This document shows, piece after piece, positions 17,428-26,164 of a stretch of DNA of 64,000 bases. Source of the stretch: Planctomycetota bacterium (GTDB taxonomy: Bacteria > Planctomycetota > Planctomycetia > Planctomycetales > Planctomycetaceae). The stretch lies in contig VGZH01000016.1 of NCBI GenBank assembly GCA_016872645.1, forward strand, positions 1 to 64,000. Direction: 5' to 3'. The notes beneath the pieces were generated by a model. The model ran no database searches. It saw only the letters and a list, made by a program, of their open reading frames with translations, and had not been told where the DNA came from. The position numbers and the translations under genes are program-made. Positions within the stretch are counted from its first letter, which is position 1; each line of letters starts with the position of its first letter.

Positions 17428-20202
17428 ATGGATCAAGCACGTTCCGACTCCGCGATCGCGTCGCAGCCGCCCACAACGGCTTATCGTCCCGCACGCGTTG
17501 GACAGGGCACGGAAACTGTGATTAACCCTGAGCGTCGTGGAGCTGCATTGCCGTTACCCGAAGGGCCCGGATTACCCCATTCGTCGGTGTGGTCGCGATT
17601 GTTTCCGTCGAAGGTTGATTATCAAGACCCGGCGCTGATTCCTGCGCCAGCCGGTTTGCAGTTGGGGCACTTTCAAATCGAAGCTCGCATCGGCGCGGGA
17701 GGCATGGGAGCGGTATTCCAGGCGATGGACACACGATTGCAGCGGGGTGTTGCGCTGAAAATTCTCTCTCCCAGCCTGTCTCGCGACGAGACGGCGGTTC
17801 AAAGATTCCAGAATGAGGCTCGCGCAGCGGCGCGACTCGATCACGAGAATATCGCTCGCGTGTATTTCATCGGCGAAGAGCAGGGTCTGCATTTCATCGC
17901 CTTTGAGTTCATCACCGGCACCAATCTTCGTGAATTGATTCGCGAACGAGTGCGCATCGATCCCAGCGAGGCGGTCAACTTCGTGCTGCAAATTGCCGCC
18001 GCGTTGCGACACACGTCCGCGAATGGTGTCGTGCATCGTGACATCAAGCCATCGAACATCATCATCACTCCTTCTGGCCGAGCGAAGTTGGTTGATCTCG
18101 GGCTGGCTCGTAAGGAGAGTGCCGAATCAGCGCCGGACCTGACGATGGCCGGCACGACGCTCGGAACGTTCGATTACATCTCTCCAGAGCAAGCGAAAGA
18201 TCCCCGGAACGTCGATGTCCGGAGCGACATTTATTCGCTGGGTTGTACTCTGTATCACATGCTCACCGGCGAGCCGCCGTACCCCGACGGGACCGTGATG
18301 AAGAAGTTGCTCGACCATCAAAGTGGCGAGCCGCCGGATCCGTCAAGAAAAAATCGCCGAGTCTCGGATGATCTGTCTCTGGTCTGTCGCAAGATGATGG
18401 CCAGTGATCCCAGGCGGCGCTACCAAACGCCGGACCAACTGATTCACGATTTGATGCTGATCGCCGGCTCGTTGGGCCTGCGCGGTGTTAGCCAGGAAGG
18501 CTTAATCTGGCTGAAGTCGAATCGCTCCATAACCGACTTCTGGCGGCAGAACATCGGTGTCATGGCGATGGTTGCACTGCTGATCGTGATCGTAGTCGGT
18601 GTCGAACGATTTTCTCATTTCAGCACCAAGGGGAGCAACGGCACACAAGCCGCGTTTCCCTCCATGGCAGATGCGTCTCGCTCTCAGACCGTCGGTCAGC
18701 CAACCGTGGAAATCGACCGGGGTGCTGTACCCCCTCCGACAGACCTCGCCGCGAATGGTTCGAGAACCGGATCGACGAAGCCGAGCAAGAGGTTGAGAGA
18801 CGAAGATTCGGATTTGGTTTCGAACGATCAAACCACATCCGCCGACCTCAAGGGTGATTCGTCGCGATTTCCAATACAGTTGCCGGGTTTTAACAATTCA
18901 CCCGACGGCTCCACATTCCCTTCAGTCGTACGTCCGCCGGATTCGGTTTTGTTTGGAAGCAGCGAGAAGGTAACGCCCAGTCTGAGTTCCAGCGAAAAGC
19001 CAACCAGGCCTGAAACAACAGCAGTCGTTCGCACGACCACTGGCGGGTCTGAGGCCGAGGGCACGCGCGACATCAATTCAAACACGGAAAAGTCCGCGTC
19101 GACGGAGGAAACGAATGGAGTTTTCGTCCTGGCTGCAGATGGTTCGTCCGCAAAACGATTTCCGACGTTGGAGGCGGCTTGTGCGGCCGTCAACGACGGC
19201 AGTGTCATCGAATTGCGGTACAACGGTCGCCGGTCTGAGAAGCCGCTGCGGATCAGCAAGAAGAACGTCACGATTCGATCCGCACGCGGATTTCGCCCGA
19301 CCGTTGAGTTCGCCCTCGGCAGCGTCTCGCCGGATGCGCATTTGCGGTTGATTGGCGTCAGCAGCGGTCCCGTTCAAATCAACAATGTGGGCTTTGAGAT
19401 TTCGGTTCCGTCGTTTTTCGCGGCAGATCGAATCAGCCTGTTCGCAATTGATCGTGCGGACAAGTTGCGACTGCAAGATGTCGCCATCACGCTGACCAAC
19501 CCTGGACAGCGTCCAACCGCGTTGTTTGATATCTCGACGGAAGCGGGGCAGATGCTGTCCGATATGAAGATGAGCACGACTGGGGTCGCTCGCGATCCGC
19601 TGGAGATTGAGCTGACCGAGTGCTTCGTGCGCGGGCACTGCGATTTGATTCGTGTCCGCAACACGAAACCCGGCCATCTGACGCTGCGAGACACTGCGAT
19701 CGCAGTCGATGGGTCGCTACTCCGAGTGGAAGGGCATTCCGAAAAGCCCGCCGAACAAACTCGATTGGATCTGCGGCTCGAACATGTGACCGCCATTGTC
19801 GGTCACAGTCTCATCCGGCTCGATAGCGGCGACTTGCCGCGCGAGTTGCCTCCGGTTGCGGTCGAAGCTCGCAACAATATTTTGATGACGAGCAGCAGCG
19901 GCCCGCTGGTCTCCATGAGCGGCAATACCAGCGAGGCTGATTTCCGTAAACTTTTCGTTTGGTCGGGCGGCAAGAATTTCTATGACGGTTTCGACGATTG
20001 GAGGACGGTCGGCGATGTCGGAGCATCCAATGAGAAACTCTTCTGGCTCGCCGAACGCGAAGACGTGGCGACAATGTCACTTGAGGCGCTGACGCTCGAT
20101 CGGGAATCTCCGTCCCCCAACCCGGGAATCAACGCCGCGACCGACGGCAACAACGCCGGTGCCGACATTTCCAAACTGCCGCAACCGGCGGATGAAGAAT
20201 AG
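17428..20202 (+). CDS. Membrane Ser/Thr protein kinase with beta-helix-like ectodomain
   Basis: A 924-residue Hanks-type kinase. The cytoplasmic kinase domain spans about residues 80-345: glycine loop IGAGGMGAVFQ, VALKIL with the catalytic Lys, HRDIKPSN catalytic loop, and DLGLA in place of DFG, a usual planctomycete variant. A transmembrane helix follows at about 375-395 (GVMAMVALLIVIVVGV). A long low-complexity linker (Ser/Pro/Thr rich, about 400-570) leads to an extracytoplasmic region (about 575-880) that begins FPTLEAACAAVNDGSVIEL and continues with regular short strands, as in right-handed beta-helix (pectate-lyase-like/DUF1565) proteins. The start at 17428 is chosen over an upstream TTG. 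Ligand and targets are unknown. Confidence 0.9.
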   Translation: MDQARSDSAIASQPPTTAYRPARVGQGTETVINPERRGAALPLPEGPGLPHSSVWSRLFPSKVDYQDPALIPAPAGLQLGHFQIEARIGAGGMGAVFQAMDTRLQRGVALKILSPSLSRDETAVQRFQNEARAAARLDHENIARVYFIGEEQGLHFIAFEFITGTNLRELIRERVRIDPSEAVNFVLQIAAALRHTSANGVVHRDIKPSNIIITPSGRAKLVDLGLARKESAESAPDLTMAGTTLGTFDYISPEQAKDPRNVDVRSDIYSLGCTLYHMLTGEPPYPDGTVMKKLLDHQSGEPPDPSRKNRRVSDDLSLVCRKMMASDPRRRYQTPDQLIHDLMLIAGSLGLRGVSQEGLIWLKSNRSITDFWRQNIGVMAMVALLIVIVVGVERFSHFSTKGSNGTQAAFPSMADASRSQTVGQPTVEIDRGAVPPPTDLAANGSRTGSTKPSKRLRDEDSDLVSNDQTTSADLKGDSSRFPIQLPGFNNSPDGSTFPSVVRPPDSVLFGSSEKVTPSLSSSEKPTRPETTAVVRTTTGGSEAEGTRDINSNTEKSASTEETNGVFVLAADGSSAKRFPTLEAACAAVNDGSVIELRYNGRRSEKPLRISKKNVTIRSARGFRPTVEFALGSVSPDAHLRLIGVSSGPVQINNVGFEISVPSFFAADRISLFAIDRADKLRLQDVAITLTNPGQRPTALFDISTEAGQMLSDMKMSTTGVARDPLEIELTECFVRGHCDLIRVRNTKPGHLTLRDTAIAVDGSLLRVEGHSEKPAEQTRLDLRLEHVTAIVGHSLIRLDSGDLPRELPPVAVEARNNILMTSSSGPLVSMSGNTSEADFRKLFVWSGGKNFYDGFDDWRTVGDVGASNEKLFWLAEREDVATMSLEALTLDRESPSPNPGINAATDGNNAGADISKLPQPADEE

Positions 20203-20230
20203 GACGGCGAGCAGTTCACAATCCGCCCGC

Positions 20231-23200
20231 TCACGTCTTGGAAATCGCTTCATCCAGATTGAGCAGCAGGCTCATGGCGGTCGCCCATGCGGCGAGTTCT
20301 TCCGGAACGAACTGCAGTCCTAATGACGCGCGGCCGACACTCAAGAGCTTTGTGGCGGCGGCCTGATCCATTCGAAAGCGGTCGGTCGCCACATGCAGCG
20401 TTTCCGAGAACACGCGGCGCTCTGTGGCGGTTGGCAGACGGCTCAAAGACAACTGAAACGCCAAGCTGATCCGTTCGTCGTCTGTCTTCGCCTCGCTCAG
20501 CACTCTCTCTGCCAAGTTTCGAGCGGCCTCGACGAACGTCGGATCGTTGAGCAACACCAGCGCCTGCAAGGGAGTATTGGTGCGTGCTCGGCGGATAAGG
20601 CAGAACTCCCGATCGGGCGCGTCGAAGGTCATCATGCCAGGAGGTGGGCAGGTCCTCTTCCAAAACGTATACATGCCGCGGCGATATACGCCGTCTCCGG
20701 AATCAGCAACGTACTTGTCGCGGCGTTCGACCGACACATCTTCCCACAACCCGTCCGGTTGATACGGCTTGACGCTCGGTCCGCCGAGCCGTTCTCGCAG
20801 GAGGCTACTGATCGCCAACGCGTTGTCGCGGACAGTCTCAGCCGGCAGACGATAGCGCGGTCCGCGACCGAGCAGGCGATTGCGAGGATCACGTTGCAGT
20901 AGTTCAGGGGTGACGTGAGACAACTGCCGATACGTTGCGCTGGTGACGATCAATTTCAGAATCGCACGCTGGTCCCAGCCAGTACGAATCAGTTCCGTCG
21001 CGAGCCAATCGAGCAACTCGGGATGACTCGGAAACGAACCTTGGACGCCGAAGTCTTCGGCGGTCTCGACCAGGCCGGTGCCGAAGAGCATTTCCCACCA
21101 TCGATTGACGGCCACGCGAGCCGTCAGAGGATGTGATGGGTTGGTCATCCAATGAGCCAAGCTCACTCGATCAGCGGACGCTTCGTGCGGCAGACTCGAA
21201 AACACAGATGGCACGCCGGGTGTGACTTCGTCGCCACGCTGGTCGTACTGTCCGCGACGCAGCACAAACGTCGCACGCCGCGGCGTTTGTTCCTGCATGA
21301 CCATCGTGACCGGGATCGCCTTGTCGAGTTCCGCAAGCTGACGAGGCAGATCGGCAATCTGCGATTTTAAGTTCCGCGACTGGACGTCGATACGGTCGAG
21401 ATAAAACTGCCGCAGTAGCCCCGTTTGCGATTCGGAGCGGTTCTTGGCAGCGATCGCGAGGATGTCCTTTAAACGGCCAAGCGATTGTCCGGCGGCCAGC
21501 GACGCCGCCTCTTCGGCAGTCAGTGACACGGAATAGAGTTGCACGTCGTCGATGCGGCCCTGAAACGGAGCGGTCGCACTTCGCTGACCAATGTGAAACG
21601 GCTTGTCCGTTTTCAATGTCCCATCGAGGCTGTTGTTGGTTGTCACGTCGAATTCTCGCGGCTTGCCGTCGACGTAAATCTTCACGCCGGTCGCACGGCG
21701 TGAACCGTCATACGTCACCGCCACATGGTGCCATGCGTTGAGCGACAGCGGTTCCTTCGTGGCGACTTTGAAGGCTTTGTCTGGCCAGTGATGCACGAAG
21801 TGGCTGCAAACCTTGGCTCCCTCCAGAATGACGTCGTAGCCGCGAAAAGCGTTGGTTTCATCGATCTTCGAAAGCACCGTTGTCGGCGAAGTCGAGGTCG
21901 GCCAGACCCAGGCGGCCAGCGTAAACTTCTCGTCGCTGTCGAAGGTTCCGACTTCGCCGCCGAGGACAAACGTCTTGCCGTCGAAATCCAGCGCGCCGCC
22001 GAACTTGCCGAGGACGCGAGCGACTTTGCCGCGAATGCTTCCCTGCCGATCCGTGTTGACAAGGTCGCCCACCTGGTCGCCGTCGGCCTCATCGAACGGG
22101 AAGTGCGCGACCAATCCCGCTGGTCCCGCTTTAGCGATGTCGTCGGGAGTGAGCGACTTTTCCCAGCGTGCAATCTCCGGGTCGATGTTGGTTTCCCGCT
22201 GCTTGAGCGATGCTTCAAATTCCGCTTGGCGACGCTGCAAGCGATGCAGTTCGGCTTGCTGTTCGCGCGATGGCACTTTGAGCAGCGGTTCAGCCATGCG
22301 GCCTTGGTTGTAGCCAACGACGCGATCTGGCACGTTGTTGAAGAACGCGGCGAACTGGTAGTACTCGCGTTGCGTCAATGGATCGTACTTGTGGTCGTGG
22401 CAGCGAGCACATTGGAACGACAACCCCATGAAGACCGTCGCCGTCGTATGTACGCGGTCGGCAACGTACTCGACATGATACTCTTCTTCGATGACGCCTC
22501 CTTCGGTCGTCAGCACATGATTGCGATTGAATCCCGTGGCAACTCGCTGAGCCAAGGTCGCGTTTGGAAACAAATCGCCCGCGAGTTGTTCGGTAAGGAA
22601 TTGGTCGTAGGGCATTCCACTCGCGAATGCCTCGATGACCCAATCTCGCCACGGCCACATCGACCGCGTTTCGTCGTTGTTGTAGCCGTTCGTGTCGGCG
22701 TACCGAGCGGCATCCAGCCAGTGCATCGCCATTCGCTCGGCGTGGCGCGGCGAGGCGAGCAAGCGGTCCACCACTTTCTCAAACGCATCGGGCGAGTCAT
22801 CCGCCAAGAACGTTCGCAAGTCGGTCAGCGATGGCGGCAAGCCTGTGAGATCCAACGTGACTCGGCGGAGCAGCGTTTCTTTCGGAGCCTCAGTCGACGG
22901 TGTGAGTCCTGCAACCTGCAGTCGTGACCGCACAAAGGCGTCAATCGAGTTTCGGATTTCGAGTTTCGAGTTTCTGATTTCCGGCACCAACGGCCGTTGT
23001 GGCGGGACGAACGCCCAATGTTGCGAGAACTCAGCTCCTTGTTCGATCCAGCGGCGCAGAATTTCTTTTTGAGCCGCTGTCAGCGGCTTCTTGGCATCCG
23101 GCGGCGGCATCAATTGATCGTTATCGCGAGCGTTGATCCGCGAGACGAGTTCGCTGACGTGCGGATTTCCCGGCGTCACGGCAACATGCCCGGATTCCGT

Positions 23201-23425
23201 CTTCGCGATGGCGGAGTCGCGTCGATCGAGCCGCAGCTTTGCCTGCCGAGTCGCCTCATCGGGGCCGTGACAGCTCCAACAATGATTTGACAAGATCGGC
23301 CGCACGTCGCGTGCGAAATCGATACGCGAGTTCGCCGTCGGAGGCTCTGCGGGGGCCGCGGAAGCGAGCAACAACGCGATGCTGGTGCAGACGGCGAGCA
23401 AGCAACGCGGAAATGATGTCGGCAT
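20231..23425 (-). CDS. DUF1549/DUF1553 planctomycete cytochrome c protein with LamG domain
   Basis: A 1064-residue exported protein (signal ending near ASAAPAE). Domain order: a single-haem cytochrome c motif HCWSCHG at about residues 48-53 (PSD1-type), DUF1549 from about 150 (DAFVRSRLQ...RRVTLDLTGLPPS) with a second CARCH motif around residue 341, a LamG domain at about 450-640 (GLVAHFPFDEADG, AWHHVAVTYDG, GRIDDVQLYS), and DUF1553 from about 715 to the end (GDEVTPGVPSVF, LTARVAVNRWWEMLFG). These proteins are abundant in planctomycetes; a role in extracytoplasmic redox or polysaccharide chemistry is suggested but unproven. It is only ten bases after the 410-aa gene, in a likely operon with the sigma factor. 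Confidence 0.93.
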   Translation of the reverse strand: MPTSFPRCLLAVCTSIALLLASAAPAEPPTANSRIDFARDVRPILSNHCWSCHGPDEATRQAKLRLDRRDSAIAKTESGHVAVTPGNPHVSELVSRINARDNDQLMPPPDAKKPLTAAQKEILRRWIEQGAEFSQHWAFVPPQRPLVPEIRNSKLEIRNSIDAFVRSRLQVAGLTPSTEAPKETLLRRVTLDLTGLPPSLTDLRTFLADDSPDAFEKVVDRLLASPRHAERMAMHWLDAARYADTNGYNNDETRSMWPWRDWVIEAFASGMPYDQFLTEQLAGDLFPNATLAQRVATGFNRNHVLTTEGGVIEEEYHVEYVADRVHTTATVFMGLSFQCARCHDHKYDPLTQREYYQFAAFFNNVPDRVVGYNQGRMAEPLLKVPSREQQAELHRLQRRQAEFEASLKQRETNIDPEIARWEKSLTPDDIAKAGPAGLVAHFPFDEADGDQVGDLVNTDRQGSIRGKVARVLGKFGGALDFDGKTFVLGGEVGTFDSDEKFTLAAWVWPTSTSPTTVLSKIDETNAFRGYDVILEGAKVCSHFVHHWPDKAFKVATKEPLSLNAWHHVAVTYDGSRRATGVKIYVDGKPREFDVTTNNSLDGTLKTDKPFHIGQRSATAPFQGRIDDVQLYSVSLTAEEAASLAAGQSLGRLKDILAIAAKNRSESQTGLLRQFYLDRIDVQSRNLKSQIADLPRQLAELDKAIPVTMVMQEQTPRRATFVLRRGQYDQRGDEVTPGVPSVFSSLPHEASADRVSLAHWMTNPSHPLTARVAVNRWWEMLFGTGLVETAEDFGVQGSFPSHPELLDWLATELIRTGWDQRAILKLIVTSATYRQLSHVTPELLQRDPRNRLLGRGPRYRLPAETVRDNALAISSLLRERLGGPSVKPYQPDGLWEDVSVERRDKYVADSGDGVYRRGMYTFWKRTCPPPGMMTFDAPDREFCLIRRARTNTPLQALVLLNDPTFVEAARNLAERVLSEAKTDDERISLAFQLSLSRLPTATERRVFSETLHVATDRFRMDQAAATKLLSVGRASLGLQFVPEELAAWATAMSLLLNLDEAISKT

Positions 23426-23434
23426 GGTGGTCGA

Positions 23435-24667
23435 TCAATCCTTGAGATCGGGGCGATTCGGTAGCGGCGATTCTGGCTCACGTGGTCGACGCGATCCATC
23501 CAGTGGCGGAAAGCGGCCCTTCTTGTCGCGTCGATCCTCTCCATCGGGCGACCCCTGTCCGGGGCGCGGTGCGTTGTTTAATTGCTTCACGAAACGTTCC
23601 ATCTCAGGGGTGCCCAGAATTCTCTGCAGTTCACCAATCCCCGAAATCTGTTCTTTCACGTAAAGTTGCAAGAGTTCAAATTGGCGATCGTCGCGGTTCA
23701 TGTTGTCGAGCCGAGTTCGCTCTTTGTCATTGAGATTTTTTTGGAAGGCGAAGAGGACGTCAGGCCGGGGACGATGATCTTCGATAGCCCGTTGCGTTTC
23801 TGTCATCAAGCCGCGCATCAAGACCGTGATCAGCAGTGTGCTGCGAGCTTCGAATTGATTTGGATTGGGATTTCGATTTAGCGGCAACTGTTTGATTGGC
23901 CCATCCGGCAGTGCGGCGAAAACCTTGTCGATGGTGCTGCTCCCCAATCCAAAGATGCGAACGGTCGGAGGACCGACGGGGTGTCGCTCTAAGGTCAATC
24001 TCAGGACACGAACCTTGCGGGAGTACTCATCGAGCTTGTCGAGTTCGTCGCGAGAATCGAAGGGTAACTCGTGCTCCAGAACACGAATGATCGTCTCCAT
24101 CTCCGGCACGCACGAACCGAAGCGGTCTCCAAACGGCAGTGCCAGGCCACCGAAGAGTTTCTCGATCATTCGTTGCCGGCCGTTGTTGTTCTGGCTGAAC
24201 GGCAGTCCGTTGGGCGGGCGATCCGAGGGGGATGGTCCGGACACGTCATTCGGTAGCGGTCGGCGATGGAAGTTCTCGATTAACCGCTTGCGTGCTTCGG
24301 GATCAAGAGTCTGTCGTAATTCATGTCGATCTACGGGTGACAGCGCATTCGCCCAAGCCTGATAGTCGGCAAACGCGGATTTCAATACCGGGTCGTGCTC
24401 AATAGCTTGATGGAGTTCGCGCAGGCGATCGCGCTCGGCGGCCGGCATCTCGCGGTACAGCCGAAGGTTTTCATCGAGCTTTCGGCGTTCGGGCTCGGTC
24501 ATTGTGTTGAGTTTCTTTTGATTCGCCTCGCGCTGTTCCGACGTTCGGACATCGGCGGCCAGAAACCACGGCAGCAGCGACAAACTCAGCGCGGCCGCCA
24601 CGATGGCGACACGCGGTCCCACACCAGCCGAAGCTGGATTAGCGAGGTTCAGGCGGACGACGTTCAT
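23435..24667 (-). CDS. Exported helical protein, DUF3106-like, in the sigma-factor cluster
   Basis: A 410-residue protein with an N-terminal signal or anchor (AIVAAALSLSLLPWFLAAD). The rest is strongly helical and charged, with repeated TEPERRKLDENL and LSPVDRHELRQTLDPEARKRL segments that recall DUF3106-type, Spy/CpxP-like periplasmic helical proteins. The C terminus is rich in Arg, Pro and Asp. The start at 24667 overlaps the end of the anti-sigma-like gene by 29 bases, so the two are translationally coupled. A periplasmic accessory or sensor role alongside the anti-sigma protein is an inference; no enzymatic motif is visible. Confidence 0.78.
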   Translation of the reverse strand: MNVVRLNLANPASAGVGPRVAIVAAALSLSLLPWFLAADVRTSEQREANQKKLNTMTEPERRKLDENLRLYREMPAAERDRLRELHQAIEHDPVLKSAFADYQAWANALSPVDRHELRQTLDPEARKRLIENFHRRPLPNDVSGPSPSDRPPNGLPFSQNNNGRQRMIEKLFGGLALPFGDRFGSCVPEMETIIRVLEHELPFDSRDELDKLDEYSRKVRVLRLTLERHPVGPPTVRIFGLGSSTIDKVFAALPDGPIKQLPLNRNPNPNQFEARSTLLITVLMRGLMTETQRAIEDHRPRPDVLFAFQKNLNDKERTRLDNMNRDDRQFELLQLYVKEQISGIGELQRILGTPEMERFVKQLNNAPRPGQGSPDGEDRRDKKGRFPPLDGSRRPREPESPLPNRPDLKD

Positions 24668-25184
24668 CGAGCACTCCTCGCTGCTTGAGGTCACGCAGAA
24701 AATCCGCATTGCCGAGCTCACGATAAACGTCGATGTGCTCAATCAATGTCAGGTCATCTAACCAAACGTCGCTGTTGGGCCGAGCAGTCATCCGGCCGAC
24801 GGCAAATCCCAGCAAGCTGACCACAACCAGTCCTGCCGACCATGCCACTAACGGCGAAACAGCAAGGGGACGCGGAGCGGAAGTATCCAACGCGACGGTT
24901 GGCGCCGTTTCTGGCTCCGCGACGAGTTCCGTCGTGCCGTCCACAACCTGCAAAGTGGCGAGCGTCCGGCTGCTGAATTCTCCGGAAGCATTCGGACGGG
25001 GTAGCAGATCGAGCAACTCCCAAGCGCGGTTGAGTTTTTCAACATCGGACCGCATCGCTGGATCGCTCGACAGCGCTTGTTCGACTTCGCGCGTGGCGGC
25101 TTCGGGCAGTTCGCCGTCGAGGTAGGCGACTAGCTTCTCGGTGAACGAGGGTGATTGAGGTGTTTCGTCGGACATGATTGCCAT
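24639..25184 (-). CDS. Anti-sigma-factor-like membrane protein
   Basis: A 181-residue protein encoded 54 bases downstream of the ECF sigma gene. The N-terminal part (KLVAYLDGELPEAATREVEQ) matches the pattern of the anti-sigma domain, although the His-x3-Cys-x2-Cys zinc ligands of ZAS domains are absent. A single transmembrane helix lies at about residues 109-130 (PLVAWSAGLVVVSLLGFAVG). The C-terminal tail (about 50 residues, DVWLDDLTLIEHIDVYREL) would be outside if the N terminus is cytosolic. It probably sequesters the adjacent sigma factor. ATG at 25175 (MSDETPQ) is an alternative start. Confidence 0.78.
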   Translation of the reverse strand: MAIMSDETPQSPSFTEKLVAYLDGELPEAATREVEQALSSDPAMRSDVEKLNRAWELLDLLPRPNASGEFSSRTLATLQVVDGTTELVAEPETAPTVALDTSAPRPLAVSPLVAWSAGLVVVSLLGFAVGRMTARPNSDVWLDDLTLIEHIDVYRELGNADFLRDLKQRGVLDERRPPEPR

Positions 25185-25238
25185 GCCGCACCGAGACCGT
25201 CAGGAAGCGGCCGCTCCCTGACGACGCGGTACGGATTT

Positions 25239-25865
25239 CTAGAAAAATGGCTCGAGATAAGCCTTTAGGTTTTCTCTCGCTCGCGACAGCAGCGACTTGA
25301 CCGCTTGCGGCGACAGATCCATCGTCGCGGCGATGTCGATGTAACTCATTTGCTCAAACTTGTGCAGCAGGACCGCCATCTTCTGACGATCACTGAGTGA
25401 TTCGAGGGCGGCACGCACCAGCGACTGCGTCTCATTGCGATCCAACACACGTGCCGGCATTAAGGCCGACTTTTCAGCCAGCAGTTGTTCCTGCGGCCGT
25501 GCTCCCAACGGACCAGAATCACTACCGGCGAGTGACGCTTCGCGTCGCCGAGCACCGTCGCGTCGCCAATTGCTCGCCAAGTTGTTGGCGATGTGAAACA
25601 TCCACGTCGAAAACTTCGCCTTGGCTTCGTACTTCGATCGATTGCGATAAATCCGCAGAAAGACTTCCTGCCCCAAGTCCTCAGCCGCTTCTTGATTGCC
25701 CAGCAAATGGAAGAGGACGGCGACCAGCCGATCCTGATAACTCTCGACGAGTTGCGAAAAAGCCGCGTCGTCCCCTCGCTTTGCGCGCAACATCAGTTGC
25801 ACGTCCGGATCGTGCAGATACTGCGAAAGTGCGGGTTCGGATTTCACCACGTCCGGGCTTTCCAT
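25239..25865 (-). CDS. ECF-type RNA polymerase sigma factor
   Basis: A 208-residue sigma-70-family protein with region 2 (FSQLVESYQDRLVAVLFHLLGN, EDLGQEVFLRIYRN, FSTWMFHIANNLASNWRRD) and region 4 (LESLSDRQKMAVLLHKFEQMSYIDIAATMDLSPQAVKSLLSRARENL). The linker carries a long insert (about residues 113-140). It should direct polymerase to its own promoters when released by the membrane anti-sigma-like protein downstream. The start at 25865 matches the family length; a longer in-frame extension is not needed. The operon order is sigma, anti-sigma, exported helical protein, DUF1549/1553 protein. Confidence 0.93.
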   Translation of the reverse strand: MESPDVVKSEPALSQYLHDPDVQLMLRAKRGDDAAFSQLVESYQDRLVAVLFHLLGNQEAAEDLGQEVFLRIYRNRSKYEAKAKFSTWMFHIANNLASNWRRDGARRREASLAGSDSGPLGARPQEQLLAEKSALMPARVLDRNETQSLVRAALESLSDRQKMAVLLHKFEQMSYIDIAATMDLSPQAVKSLLSRARENLKAYLEPFF

Positions 25866-26114
25866 TTGAGTCGCGTCAGGGCATTCAACCCAGGAGCGTT
25901 CCAAAGGTTTCTCGTTTCGCTCGCCAGCGGACGAAGTATAGCCGTTGCTGGAAACGACCGTCAGGCGGACGATAGCCGGAACCTGCCAAGTGGCGGTCAT
26001 TTGCTCGTTTGAAACGCAGTGGACACTGAGGAGACCAGAAGTGGAAGGTGAATCTCGCTAAGCAACTGCATCTTGGAATTCGGGCCGGCTCAATGTGTCC
26101 GATCCCTGCGGCGA

Positions 26115-26133
26115 ACAGGTTTTCCAAACCTGT
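26115..26133 (-). terminator. Hairpin ACAGGTTT/AAACCTGT
   Basis: Perfect eight-base stem with a three-base loop, 31 bases downstream of the VWA lipoprotein gene. Followed on the plus strand by a C-run. It is a plausible terminator, or part of a short intergenic repeat. Confidence 0.45.
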
Positions 26134-26164
26134 CCCCCCCGTTCATCGTCAGGGTCCTGGGTGA

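Noticed and set aside
21725-22927. 400-codon plus-strand frame inside the DUF1549/1553 gene
   Set aside because: No domain or signal is visible, and the minus-strand gene is complete with several motifs.
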